Below, piece after piece: positions 28,357 through 38,929 of a stretch of 64,000 nt of DNA. Position numbers and translations under genes: made by a program. The first letter of the stretch is position 1. The number at the start of each line of letters is the position of its first letter. Source of the DNA: CAVQMC01 sp963713505 (GTDB lineage: Bacteria > Bacteroidota > Ignavibacteria > Ignavibacteriales > Ignavibacteriaceae); contig CAVQMC010000004.1 of the NCBI GenBank assembly GCA_963713505.1, positions 320,919 to 384,918 on the forward strand, read 5' to 3'. The notes under the pieces are model-generated. The model searched no databases, was not told where the DNA came from, and saw nothing but the letters and a program-made list of their open reading frames with translations.

Positions 28357-28365
28357 GATTTAAAA

Positions 28366-29584
28366 ATGGAAATAACAATAGAAAAAAATAAAAAACGAAG
28401 TGGTCCTGTTCTTTTTTCAGATTATGAACGGGGTCAGAGCATTAAAAAAGCAATCGAGCTCGGAAGAGAAAATATTTTATTTGAATTAAAAAGTTCTCGA
28501 TCTTAAAGGAAGAGGAGGCGCCGGTTTTCCGACAGCTACAAAATGGATGCTTACAGCAGCAGCTAAAGATGGAAAAAAATATTTGGTATGCAATGCGGAT
28601 GAAGGTGAACCTGGAACATTTAAAGACAGAGTTTTACTTCTTGAATATCCCGAATTGGTTTTTGACGGAATGGTTGTAGGAGGTTTTACTTTGGGAGCAA
28701 AAGAAGGAATTGTTTATCTACGAGGCGAATATGAATATATGCTGGAATTTTTGGAAAATTATTTAATAAAAATGCGCGAAGATAATCTCCTTGGTAAGAA
28801 TATTTTAGGAAAAGAAGGATTTGATTTTGATATAAGTATCAGTTTGGGTTCCGGTGCCTATGTATGCGGAGAGGAAACTGCATTAATCGAATCACTTGAA
28901 GGCAACAGGGGAGAGCCGAGAAACCGTCCGCCTTATCCTGTTAATACAGGTTATATGGGTTATCCGACAGTTGTAAATAATGTAGAAACGTTGGCTTCTG
29001 TTTCTCATATTATAATGAAAGGCGGGGAGTGGTTTAAAAAATACGGAACTGATAAATCTACAGGTTCGAAATTATTTTCTGTTTCCGGTGATTGTAAAAA
29101 ACCGGGAGTTTACGAATTGCCCTGGGGAACAAGCATAAATAAGCTGCTTGAAATTGTTGAAGCAGAAAATACAAAGGCAGTTCAAGTCGGCGGAGCTTCG
29201 GGAACATGTATTCCAAAATCTCAATTTGATCGCATTCTTGCTTATGAAGATGCTGCTACCGGGGGTTCAATAATGATTTTCAATGAAAGCAGAAAAATGA
29301 TTAAAGTATTAAAAAACTTTATGGAATTTTTCGAGGAAGAATCCTGCGGTCAATGTACTCCTTGCCGTGTTGGAAATACAAAACTATTGGACGGAATTAG
29401 AAAAATTGAAAAAGGAGATTATACTTTTTCTTATATAAACAATTTAAAAGAATTAGGCAGAACTATGCAGGTTGCATCAAAATGCGGATTGGGACAATCA
29501 AGTCCTAATTCATTTATTTCGATTTTAGAAAACTTTAAAGATGAAATATTTAATGTAAACGGGAAAGGGAGGCAGCAATGGTAA
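28366..29584 (+). CDS. hydB: NAD-reducing FeFe hydrogenase subunit beta (NuoF-like, HydB; one +1 frameshift)
   Basis: About 405 residues, the NADH/FMN subunit. Motifs are GRGGAGFPTATKW (FMN), NADEGEPGTFKDR (NADH), GAYVCGEETALIES and the 4Fe-4S ligands ESCGQCTPCR with a distal SKCGLG. It is a minimal NuoF: it lacks the N-terminal thioredoxin domain and the C-terminal ferredoxin domain seen in Thermotoga HydB. An extra A in a five-A run near 28490 breaks the frame after ILFELK; the next frame begins VLDLKGRGGAGFP. The ATG at 28366 follows AGGATT. The stop overlaps the hydA start region, implying translational coupling. Confidence 0.93.
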
Positions 29585-31456
29585 AGCGAGATAATGAAAG
29601 AGTGCCTGTCAGTCAGCAGCCTCATATAGTTGAAAAACCTGATGATACGTACAAAAATCGGCGGAACGGTTTCGATTCAAATAAATGAAAAGAAAATTTC
29701 TGTTCCTTTGGGAACTACAATTTTAGAAGCATGTAAACAAAATCAAATTCATATTCCCACGCTTTGTCATCATCCTGATTTATGTATTGCCGGTGTATGC
29801 CGTATTTGTGTTGTCGATGTTGAAGGAATGAGAACGCTCCAAACAGCATGTTCTTTTCCTATTACTTCTCCGATTAAAATTCATACTTCTACACCAATGG
29901 TTCGTAAAGCAAGAAGGCATATAATTGATCTGTTATTAAGTGAACATTACGGCGAATGTTATTCATGTGCAAGAAACGGAAACTGCGAACTTCAAGCACT
30001 TGCAAATGAATACGGAGTTGACGGATACACATTCGGTCATACAGATAAACCGAGATTTGAAGTTGACAAATCATCTGCCGCTGTTGTAAGAGATATGAGT
30101 AAATGTGTTTTGTGTAAACGCTGTGTTAGAACTTGCATTGATCTACAGGAAGTCGGAGTTCTTGAAGCAATAAACAGAGGACATGAAACTCATATCGGAA
30201 CATTTTTAGATAAACCATTGGCGGATGTAATTTGTATTAATTGCGGTCAGTGTATTAACAGATGTCCAACCGCCGCATTGCGTGCAAATGATCCATCGGA
30301 TGAAATATGGAATGCAATTGATAATCCCAAAAAACATGTTGTTATTCAAACAGCTCCTTCACCACGAGCTGCAATAGGAGAGGAATTCGGAATTGAACCC
30401 GGACATTCTTTCACAGGAGAAATGAATACAGCTTTGAAAAGAATAGGATTTGATAAAGTATTCGATACAAACTTCACTGCAGATCTTACAATAATTGAAG
30501 AAGGAACGGAATTATTAAACAGATTAAAAGCAGCAATTGTCGACAAAAATAAAAAAGTTAAACTTCCCCAGTTTACTTCATGTTCACCGGGATGGATAAA
30601 ATTTATTGAACATTTTTATCCGGAATATCTCGATTATTTGTCGACAGCAAAATCTCCGCAGCAGATGTTCGGAGCTATTACAAAAACTTTTTATGCAAAA
30701 GAAGCGGGCATTGATCCTGCTGATATTGTAACAGTAGCTTTAATGCCTTGTGCAGCTAAAAAATTTGAATGCAACAGGCCTGAAATGAATGCTTCAGGTT
30801 TTAAAGATGTTGATTATGGTTTAACCACTCGCGAAATGGCGAAGATGATTAAAGAAGCAGGAATTTATTTACCTGAAATGCCTAAATCGGATTTTGATGA
30901 TCCGTTTGGAAATGCTTCGGGTGCAGGATTAATTTTCGGTGCAACCGGCGGAGTTATGGAAGCAGCTTTAAGAACGGTTTACGAATTAGTAACCGGCAGG
31001 GAAGTTCCATTTAAAAACTTAGCAATTGAACCATGCAGAGGATTTGAAGGAGTTAAACAAGCTTCTGTAAAATTGGAAGGATGTGTTGAAGAATATAAAT
31101 TTCTCGAAGGTGTAGAGTTAAAGTTTATGGTTGCGCACGGAACTGCAAATGCTAAAAAAGTAATGGAAATGCTGAGAAAAGGTGAGTTGGAAGATGTTCA
31201 TTTTGTCGAGATAATGGCTTGCCCGGGCGGATGTTTAGGCGGCGGCGGCCAGCCGATTCCAACTTCGGAAGAAATAAGAAAAAAACGTGCACAGGCAATT
31301 TATGCAGAAGAAGAATCACTGCAGATCAGAAAATCTCATGAAAATCCTCATATAAAATATATTTATGAAAATTTTCTGACTGAAGGTCCCTGCGGTAAAT
31401 TATCCCATAAATTACTTCATACTCATTATAAAAAACGGGGAAAATATATAATATAA
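29578..31456 (+). CDS. hydA: FeFe hydrogenase catalytic subunit (HydA, group A bifurcating type; one +1 frameshift)
   Basis: About 625 residues. Domains in order: 2Fe-2S plant-ferredoxin type (CHHPDLCIAGVCRICVVD), His/Cys 4Fe-4S (HYGECYSCARNGNCELQ), two 4Fe-4S centres (CVLCKRCVRTC; CINCGQCINRC), then the H-cluster domain with L1 FTSCSPGW, L2 MPCAAKKFE and L3 EIMACPGGCLGGGGQP. L1 has Ser where TSCCPGW is usual. The C-terminal small-subunit-like tail is present. I place the start at ATG 29578, which has a strong GGGAGG ribosome site and overlaps the hydB stop. One extra A in a five-A run near 29655 then separates EKPDDTYK from IGGTVSIQINEKK. The maturation genes hydE, hydF and hydG are not in the window. 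Confidence 0.93.
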
Positions 31457-31497
31457 TTTAAACTTGAAAATATTATAATTTAAGATCAGGGGAAACC

Positions 31498-32922
31498 ATG
31501 ATAGCATTAGTACCGTCCTGGGCTCATCATTATGATGAATTCTGGGATACATTAAAAAGAAGAAACTTCTGGTTTATTAAGCTCAGATACGGGGCGGTAT
31601 TAATGCTTATTGCCTTTCTGCTAAGTGCGGAATTTATTCTTCAAATAAAATTTTCCGAAACTCAAGTCAGAGCGCTATTTATAATTACTTTTATAATTCT
31701 TATATATAATATAGTACTGCAGAGTGTCCGGCAAAAAATTAACTGTGTTCCCAAAAAATTTAACCCGCTTCATTTCTCGCTTCTTCAAATGATGCTGGAT
31801 TTTATAGCATTATGTCTTTTAGTTTATTATACCGGCAGTATCGAAACTCCATTATATATGCTTTTTGTTTTTCATATGATTATAGGAAGCTTAATACTTC
31901 CGGGTAAAGTAATTTATTCAATGGCTGTGCTTATTATTTTATGGTTTGGAGCCACGGTATTCGGAGAATATTTCAATATAATTCCTCACTATACTGTCGA
32001 GGGATTTTTGGAATATCCTATATATAATAATCTGCATTTAATTATAGCGTTCAGTGTTGTTTTTGCTTTTGTAATGTTTATTAGTGTTTTACTTGCCAAC
32101 AGTATTGCAAGGCAGCTTTACAAAATGGAGCAGGATTTAGTTGAAAGTCTTGATAAATTAAATGAAGCCGAAGCGGAAAAACAAAAATATATTATGGGAA
32201 TTGTACACGAAATAAAAACACCGCTGGTTGCAATGCATTCTTATCTCGATTTGATATTGCAGAAATATTTAGGTCCTATAAATGAAAAGGTTGAACAAAA
32301 ATTAATTCGTGCCCAAAACAGATCCGAAGAAGCTATCAATCTTACTAATAATATTTTGAGAGTTTCAAAATTAAGATTGCTGAATGAATTTACTGTTGAA
32401 GATGTAAATGTTCATGAAATCGTAAATAATATTTGCAAAAAGCAGACAATAAATATTCAAACTAAAAAAATTCATTTTTCTATTAAAGATAAAAGAGAAA
32501 ACAAGAAAATTGTAAAAGGCGATAAACTGCTTCTGGAAATTGCATTATCTAATCTTATAAGCAATGCAATTAAATACGTTAAAGATGAAGGGAAAGTAGA
32601 AATAAAAATAGAATCGGAAAATGAACATTTAATTATTGTAATTGCAGATAATGGTATTGGTATTCCTCAAAAAGATCTGAATAATATTTTCAAAGAATTC
32701 TTTAGAGCTTCTAATATTTTAGACAAATCTTATGAAGGAACCGGTTTAGGATTATCTGTTGTTAAACAAATTGTGGAAAGACATAAAGGAACAATAACAG
32801 TCGAAAGTCCTTCCTATTTAAAAGATGAAAATAATCCGGGAACTTCTTTTAAAATTAAAATTCCGTATGATATGGAAAAGAATGAGCATATCAATAAATC
32901 AAAATTAAATTTGGCTGGATAG
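31498..32922 (+). CDS. Membrane sensor histidine kinase of the hydrogenase operon
   Basis: 474 residues. About six membrane helices (35-220) form the sensor and there is no large periplasmic domain. A short linker coiled coil (MEQDLVESLDKLNEAEAEKQKY) leads to DHp H-box IVHEIKTPLVAMHSY and the HATPase domain (ALSNLISNAIKYV, IADNGIGIP, GTGLGLSVVKQIVERHKG). The gene follows hydA by about 40 bp and has AGGGGAAA before its start. The likely partner is the receiver protein that opens the operon. The membrane-embedded sensor suits a hydrophobic or redox (quinone, gas) signal, which is inference. Confidence 0.92.
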   Translation: MIALVPSWAHHYDEFWDTLKRRNFWFIKLRYGAVLMLIAFLLSAEFILQIKFSETQVRALFIITFIILIYNIVLQSVRQKINCVPKKFNPLHFSLLQMMLDFIALCLLVYYTGSIETPLYMLFVFHMIIGSLILPGKVIYSMAVLIILWFGATVFGEYFNIIPHYTVEGFLEYPIYNNLHLIIAFSVVFAFVMFISVLLANSIARQLYKMEQDLVESLDKLNEAEAEKQKYIMGIVHEIKTPLVAMHSYLDLILQKYLGPINEKVEQKLIRAQNRSEEAINLTNNILRVSKLRLLNEFTVEDVNVHEIVNNICKKQTINIQTKKIHFSIKDKRENKKIVKGDKLLLEIALSNLISNAIKYVKDEGKVEIKIESENEHLIIVIADNGIGIPQKDLNNIFKEFFRASNILDKSYEGTGLGLSVVKQIVERHKGTITVESPSYLKDENNPGTSFKIKIPYDMEKNEHINKSKLNLAG

Positions 32923-32936
32923 TCAAGGAGGATAAA

Positions 32937-33191
32937 ATGGATGCGTCATGCAAAAAAGCTTTCATTATAATCTTCGGAATTCCAACAGTTTTATCTCTTT
33001 TAGTCGGATGGATTTTTCTCGGAAGTGAAACTATTAAAGGCAGCGGATTTTTCGGGATGTTTGAAGGTTTCAGTTTAATGTGGATACCGACAATTCTAGT
33101 AATAATTATCGGAGGAATTTTCGATAAATTTTTGTTTGAAGGTTCTCTGCTTAATTGTTTTGAACAAAAGTTACAAAAAATTAAAAAATAG
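32937..33191 (+). CDS. Small two-helix membrane protein, last gene of the hydrogenase operon
   Basis: 84 residues with two hydrophobic helices (AFIIIFGIPTVLSLLVGWIFL and LMWIPTILVIIIGGIFDKFLF) and a lysine-rich tail (EQKLQKIKK). A near-perfect ribosome binding site (AAGGAGGAT) and a 14-bp gap from the kinase gene argue that it is expressed. I do not recognise the family. It could anchor the soluble hydrogenase or serve the kinase sensor; neither can be shown. Confidence 0.7.
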   Translation: MDASCKKAFIIIFGIPTVLSLLVGWIFLGSETIKGSGFFGMFEGFSLMWIPTILVIIIGGIFDKFLFEGSLLNCFEQKLQKIKK

Positions 33192-33235
33192 ATTTTTGAT
33201 AACATAAATAAATTTATTCGTGATCGGATCAGGAA

Positions 33236-35614
33236 ATGAAATGATGTATTCTTTCGCTGATATTTTTCAGCACGGTTCTTTTTATTAATTATGATATTTA
33301 TCCGCAAAATGTTTCTTCAATTAAAGGTACTGTTCTTGATTCTAAAACTCAGCAGCCGTTAAGTAATGTTAATATTATAGTTTCAAATAATAACTATTCA
33401 ACTGAATCAGATAATGAGGGAAAATATTTAATTAAAAACATTCCTTTGGGGACTTACCAATTAACTTTTTCTCATGTTGGTTATAAATCAATTCAGATAA
33501 AAGTTAACTTAAAGAATATTGAGGCAAAAATATTAAAAATCAATCTTGAACAAACTGCAATTCCGCTCGGCAGTGTTATAGTTACAAGTACAAAATCCGA
33601 AAAAGAAATTAAAGATGTTTCACTGCCGATTGAAGTTTTAAATAAAGATGATATTTTAAAATCTCCCGGAATTACTCCCTCAGACTTATTATCTGAAATT
33701 CCGGGAGTTACATTGGAACGTGACGGTATTTGGGCAACCTCAATAAACATCCGTGGTTTAAGCAGATCAAGTTTAGTTACTTTAATTGACGGAAACAGAG
33801 TTGAAACAGCGACAGATTTATCGGCAGGATTATCTTTAATCAATCCGGATAATATTTCCAGAATTGAAGTAATAAAAGGATCTTCTTCATCTTTATATGG
33901 AACCGGAGCTTTAGGCGGAATCGTAAATATAATTACAAAATCCGGTGAATTCAGTCAAAACTTTTTAATGAACGGAACAATTAACAGTTCTTTCAATGCA
34001 GTTAATAATTGCTTTAATCAGAATTTATCTCTGCAGGTTTCAAATTCATTTTTTTATACAAGAATAAACGGATCATTTGAAAAAGCAGGGAATACACAAA
34101 CTCCGGCTGGTGAATTGCAGAATAGTCAATTTAAAGATAACAGTTATTCTATTTCTTTAGGATTCATGCCGTTTGAGTTTCAAAAACTTAAAATTAATTA
34201 TCAAAAGTATAAAGCAAATGATGTTGGAATTCCCGGAGGTTATCCGCTGTTTCCAAGTCAAGCAGAAGTTAAATATACAGATATAAGCAGGGATTTATTT
34301 GATGCTGAATATTCTATTGGAAATATCTCCAAATCTTTAAATAATGTATCTTTAAAATATTATAATCAGAATATTTACAGGTTTGTAGAAAATATTCCTT
34401 ATATAACCCAAACCTCTCCGGAAAAAATTATTAATATTAAAAAGATAACTCCTAATGCCAGGCATTATACAAATGGACTGCAGTTTCAAACAAATTGGTC
34501 GCTGGGAAACCGGAATATTTTAATATCCGGATTTGATATTTGGCAGAGAAAAATTGACAGTAGAAGAGAAAGATATCTTTCAATTCAAAATTTAGATACA
34601 TCCGGAAACGTAATTAATACAATCAATCAAGTTGTTGGAGAAAAACCGCTACCGGATGCTAAATATTTAAGCATGGGTTATTATATCCAGGATGAATTCA
34701 TTTTAATAAATGACAAACTTCAATTAAATCTAAGCGGCAGAGTTGATCAAATAAAAATATCCAACAATGAAGTTAAAAATCCGGTTTATGTTATTGTTAA
34801 TGACGTAAGAAATAATAATCCGCCGAATCAAATAATTAATTGGAATTCTGAAAACGATAAGAATTTTTCATGGAGTGGAAATTTAGGTTTTTTATACACG
34901 CTATCGAAAGATATTGATATTACTTTTGATGCCGCAAGATCTTTCAGATCACCTTCACTTGAAGAAAGATATCAATATATAGATTTGGGAAGCTTAATCA
35001 GATTGGGAAATCCAAACTTAAAACCGGAAGACGGTTATTTTATGAATTTAGGATTAAGAGTCTGGAAAGAAAAAATATCTGTTAAAGGAGATCTATTTTA
35101 TAATTATTTAAAAAATCTTGTTGCAGAAGTTCCCGGGATTTATGAAAACCGTCCGGCTAGAATAAATGAAAATATCGGCAAAGCTAAACTTTACGGGTAC
35201 GATTTTCAAATTCAATATAATCTTTATGACGACTTTGTTGTTTATGGTTCCGGTGCATATGTAAGAGGTGAAAATGTTGAAGAAGGCAGCAACTTGCCTG
35301 CAATTCCTCCTTTAAATGGAAAACTTGGATTCAGAACTTCGTTATATGATATTGTAAATATTGATTTATCTTCAACATTTTTTGCTTCACAGAAATACGT
35401 TGCTGCAGGAGAATTTACAACTCCGGGATATGTTTATTATAATTTATATTTAAGTTCGAATAAACTAAATATCAGCAATGTTCAAATATTTCTAAACGGC
35501 GGAATTGAAAATATGTTTAATAAATTATATCGTAATCATCTTTCTACAAATAGAGGATTAAACACTGCTGAGCCCGGAAGAAATTTCTTTTTAAAACTAA
35601 ACTTGAATTGGTAA
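33236..35614 (+). CDS. TonB-dependent outer-membrane receptor (CirA/BtuB-like), in-frame TGA at codon 3
   Basis: About 792 residues. ATG AAA at 33236 follows AGGA and is followed by TGA (33242-33244). The same frame then continues without a break: a signal-peptide-like CILSLIFFSTVLFINYDIYPQN, a carboxypeptidase-regulatory domain (SIKGTVLDSKTQQPLSNVNI), a plug (SLPIEVLNKDDILKSPG ... SINIRGLSRSSLVTLIDGNRVE, SSSLYGTGALGGIVNIITKSG) and a 22-strand barrel ending FFLKLNLNW. The TGA is therefore probably a consensus error or the start lies just beyond it. Ligand unknown; the plug resembles catecholate siderophore/cobalamin receptors. It follows the hydrogenase operon by 44 bp without a terminator and may be co-transcribed. 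Confidence 0.85.
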
Positions 35615-35640
35615 AGTATAAACCGGAAAAATGATTTTTT

Positions 35641-36519
35641 ATGAATTGGTTTTTTATTGCTTTAATATCCGCTTTGTTTTCTGCAGCAGCGGCAATTGCT
35701 CAAAAGAAAGTTTTATTTAAATTAGATGCTTTGGATTTTTCCTTCCTGCTTGCAATAATAAATTTAATATTTTGTCTGCCGTTTTTTCTAAATACCGAGT
35801 TCGGTGAAATTGCTTTTCAAAGTCTATTAATTCTTTATATAAAAAATATTCTTGGAGCTGTTGCATTTCTTTATGTTATGCTGTCAATTAAAAATTTGGA
35901 AATAAGCAGAGCGCTTCCGCTGCTTGCATTAACTCCGGGTATTGTAGCAATATTTGCATTTATTTCTATTGATGAAACTTTAACAATTATCGAAATAAGC
36001 GGAATAGTTTTACTTTTAATCGGAACATATTTACTTGAATCAAAATCCAGCCAAAGTTTAATTGAACCATTTAAAGTGTTTATTAAATCAAAGAAACATC
36101 ATTATGTTTTAATCGCTTTGATCCTGCTTTCCGTAACTTCTATTTTGGACAGAGTTTTACTCGGAGAACAAAAATTAACTCCATCTGCATTTATGGGATT
36201 TCAACATTTGTTTCTTGCATTTAACTTTCTATTAATATTTTTATTTGCTAAAAGGAATGCAGGCAAGCTAATTACATCTATTAATAAAGAATTTTGGCTG
36301 TGGATAATTTTTATTTCATTCTTAACAGTTATTTACAGATACACACAAGTTGAAGCCGTAAAAATAGCTCCGGTTGCATTGGTCCTTGCGGTAAAAAGAA
36401 TTTCGGTTTTCTTCGCAGCAATTATCGGCGGAAAAATTTTCAATGAAAAAAGACTTCTTATAAAAGCAGCTGCAACTGCAATAATTATTACAGGAGCAAT
36501 TTTAATTTCTTCAGGCTAA
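35641..36519 (+). CDS. EamA/DMT-family transporter
   Basis: 292 residues, ten predicted membrane helices in two EamA repeats (1-140, 150-292). Typical elements are FLYVMLSIKNLEISRALPLLALTPG in the first half and YRYTQVEAVKIAPVALVLAVKRISVFFAAIIGGKIFNEK in the second. It starts 26 bp after the TonB receptor and is probably the last gene of that unit. It converges with crtW, with only one base between the two stop codons and no hairpin between them. Substrate unknown. Confidence 0.9.
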   Translation: MNWFFIALISALFSAAAAIAQKKVLFKLDALDFSFLLAIINLIFCLPFFLNTEFGEIAFQSLLILYIKNILGAVAFLYVMLSIKNLEISRALPLLALTPGIVAIFAFISIDETLTIIEISGIVLLLIGTYLLESKSSQSLIEPFKVFIKSKKHHYVLIALILLSVTSILDRVLLGEQKLTPSAFMGFQHLFLAFNFLLIFLFAKRNAGKLITSINKEFWLWIIFISFLTVIYRYTQVEAVKIAPVALVLAVKRISVFFAAIIGGKIFNEKRLLIKAAATAIIITGAILISSG

Positions 36520-36520
36520 T

Positions 36521-37189
36521 TTATTTTGTTTTGTACAACTGCCACCAAGGTATTTGGGGATTTTCATGATGTTCGAAATGATAACCGAAAAAGTAACAAG
36601 AGACCAAGGCCCACAAATGATTTTTACTTTGTGTTCTAGCTTTGTGCGGAAGCATATTTTGCAAATGCGGTTTTTTATGAGGAAGGTAAGTACCAAAAAA
36701 GAATAATTGAAATGTGCTTAAGATTGCAGGAACAACCCAAAACATTATAATATTAATTTCATCAATCCAAATTTTTAATAAATTATAAATTACAGCCATT
36801 AAAACAATTTGAAGAATTGTTGTATATCTCCACATGAACAATCCCCACCAAACAAAAAAGTTTTGCGATTCGTCAGAAAAATCCGGATCATTTTCAGTTC
36901 CGGGATTTTTATGATGTTTAAAATGATTTTTAATTAATCTGTTGTATGACATGCATGCAAATAAAAAAGTTGATAACTGTCCGAAAAGTTTATTCCAATT
37001 TTTATTCTTACTTAAAGTTCCGTGCATAGAATCATGAGCGGTAATAAATAATCCTGTAAATAAATAAGCTTGGATTAAAACATTAACATAAAAAAACGGA
37101 TCGGAATAATTTACACTAAGAAATGCTAATGAATAAATTAAATGTATCAGCCATGCAGATATTATTATTAAAGCAATTACAATTCCCAT
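36521..37189 (-). CDS. crtW: Beta-carotene ketolase, CrtW type
   Basis: 222 residues, membrane di-iron oxygenase of the fatty-acid-hydroxylase superfamily. The His boxes are AHDSMHG, NHFKHHKNPGTENDPD and FGYHFEHHENPQIPWW. The block FFGTYLPHKKP together with the last box is the CrtW hallmark and separates it from plain desaturases and CrtZ hydroxylases. It would introduce a 4-keto group into the beta ring using O2. It is the last gene of the carotenoid operon, 9 bp after cruF. The usual length is 230-250, so it is slightly short at the N-terminus. Confidence 0.85.
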   Translation of the reverse strand: MGIVIALIIISAWLIHLIYSLAFLSVNYSDPFFYVNVLIQAYLFTGLFITAHDSMHGTLSKNKNWNKLFGQLSTFLFACMSYNRLIKNHFKHHKNPGTENDPDFSDESQNFFVWWGLFMWRYTTILQIVLMAVIYNLLKIWIDEINIIMFWVVPAILSTFQLFFFGTYLPHKKPHLQNMLPHKARTQSKNHLWALVSCYFFGYHFEHHENPQIPWWQLYKTK

Positions 37190-37198
37190 TTTAGGATC

Positions 37199-37870
37199 CT
37201 ATGAAAAATAATTCAAACCGATAAAGAAAATAATCTGTGCATAAAAATAATGTTTAGGTAAAGTGTTTTTCAGATTTATATTTAAATAATTATAAAATAA
37301 GGCAGCTAAAAAAGAAATTACAAACCAGGCTAAATAATTTTGTAAAGGAATTGAATTCCACTGCCAGAACCAGTAACCGAATTTCATTGCAACGGTTTCT
37401 AGCGATAAATCAAATATAACTGCCAACAAACCTGTAATTAATGATGACAATAACAGATTTTTCGTAAATATTTTGGATATCATAATCGCACCGAGAATTA
37501 CAACAACCCAATTCAGTCCGATTATAATAGGGACATCAAAGATTTTGGGACCAAGAACAAAACCGTAAGAATAACTTCCGAAAATAATTCCGGTTTTTAC
37601 ACCTATAATTTCAATTAAATAAGTAAAAATATATGTTACAACAACCCAAATAATCAGCTTTTTTCTTTTTTCCTTTATGAATGGATAAAGGACTAAAAGA
37701 CTTGCGAAAAGAAGTCCGTACGGAGTTATTTTCAGCATTAAATCCTGTGTTAAACTCCAAACATGCCAAATTATTCCTGCAATAAAAAATATATAAAGAA
37801 AAATTATAGAAAAAAGATTTTCTAAATCTTTCTGCCTTTCCAAACCGGTTTTGTTATTTTGTTCTGCCAT
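37199..37870 (-). CDS. cruF: Carotenoid 1,2-hydratase, CruF family
   Basis: 223 residues with about seven membrane helices and the CruF/PF04240 features: EIIGVKTGIIFGSYSYG, FDVPIIIGLNWVVVI, and DLSLETVAMKFGYWFWQWNSIPLQNYLAWF. CruF enzymes add water to the psi end of gamma-carotene or lycopene, giving the 1'-hydroxyl later desaturated or glycosylated. The start overlaps the end of the glycosyltransferase gene by 49 bp. With CrtD, a glycosyltransferase and an acyltransferase beside it, it fits a route to an acylated carotenoid glycoside. Confidence 0.87.
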   Translation of the reverse strand: MAEQNNKTGLERQKDLENLFSIIFLYIFFIAGIIWHVWSLTQDLMLKITPYGLLFASLLVLYPFIKEKRKKLIIWVVVTYIFTYLIEIIGVKTGIIFGSYSYGFVLGPKIFDVPIIIGLNWVVVILGAIMISKIFTKNLLLSSLITGLLAVIFDLSLETVAMKFGYWFWQWNSIPLQNYLAWFVISFLAALFYNYLNINLKNTLPKHYFYAQIIFFIGLNYFS

Positions 37871-38929
37871 ACTGAATTTATTCCAACTAAAAACATTAAA
37901 ATTATTTGAAACGGATGAAGCAAAATATTATAAATTATATTTTGTCTGCTTGATAAGGAAATAAAAAATCTAATTAAAACTATTAAAGCAATTGGTAAAA
38001 AATAAAATAAACTTTTTGTAACAAAGAAAAAGGGAACAATATAAATCAAAACTAAGAATAAGATAAACAGAATAAATATGAAAAAATTTGTACTAAATCC
38101 CGGGAAAAAATTCTTTAGAAAAACCGTAAAATGATTCCGAAAAACTATTATACATATTACAATAAATGTTTTTATCTCCCAAAGCTGTTAAAACAGATAA
38201 TTTGTTTTGTTTATAAAGTCTTGCCAATTCCATATCTTCCACAACTTCATTCTTCACTGAGTTATGGCCGCCGATTTGATTATAAGAAGGTTTATCCAAC
38301 ATTATAAATTGACCGTTTGCGGCGACAAACGATTTTTTTGGAGAAGAAAATACTTTTTTCAAAGGTAAAAGATTTAAAAGAAAAAAGTTCATCGATGGGA
38401 CGATTAACCATTCTCCAAAAGTTCTTATCTTTTGGGTAGGAAAACATGAAAGCATATTCAAATTATTACTTTCAAATAAATTTAAACTTTCGTACAAAGC
38501 ATTTTGTTTTAATTCAACATCAGCATCAATAAATAGTAAAATATCTCCGGAGGCTTTTTCTGATAATTGATGACAAGCCCAGTTCTTTCCTATCCATTTT
38601 TCAGGTAATGATTTCCCTTTAATCAATTTCACTTTTTCATTTTTATCAGATGTTTCTTTTACAATATTATAAGTATTGTCGGTTGATTCATCATCAAGCA
38701 CAATCAATTCAAAATTTTTGTATGTCTGAGTTAAAACAGAATTTATACAATTCTTAATATTTTTTTCTTCATTTCTTGCAGGAATTAATATCGAAATAGA
38801 TTTATTAGAATTAAATTTTGAATTAGTATTTTTTATTCTTGGAGCAGTTAAATAATTATAAAAAGAAATTCCTAAGAATATAAGTAGAAAGAAAATGTCT
38901 GCATACAATATGTAGAATTCCAAATTCAT
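37822..38929 (-). CDS. Family 2 glycosyltransferase, CruC-like (one +1 frameshift)
   Basis: About 368 residues. An N-terminal membrane helix is followed by a GT-A domain (SISILIPARNEEKNIKNCINSVL, VLDDESTDNT, FIDADVELK as the metal-binding DxD, VVEDMELARLYKQ as catalytic base) and several C-terminal membrane helices. A surplus base near 38095 breaks the frame after YGFSKEFFPG; the 75-residue continuation (VLIYIVPFFFVTKSLFYF ... KPVWKGRKI) supplies the C-terminal helices. Overlaps with both neighbours place it in the carotenoid operon. By context it should glycosylate the 1'- or 2'-hydroxyl of the carotenoid, like chlorobactene glucosyltransferase CruC; the sugar is unknown. Confidence 0.82.

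Noticed and set aside
36519..36521. Terminator between EamA gene and crtW
   Set aside because: The stop codons are one base apart and no stem-loop is found in the overlap or just inside either gene.
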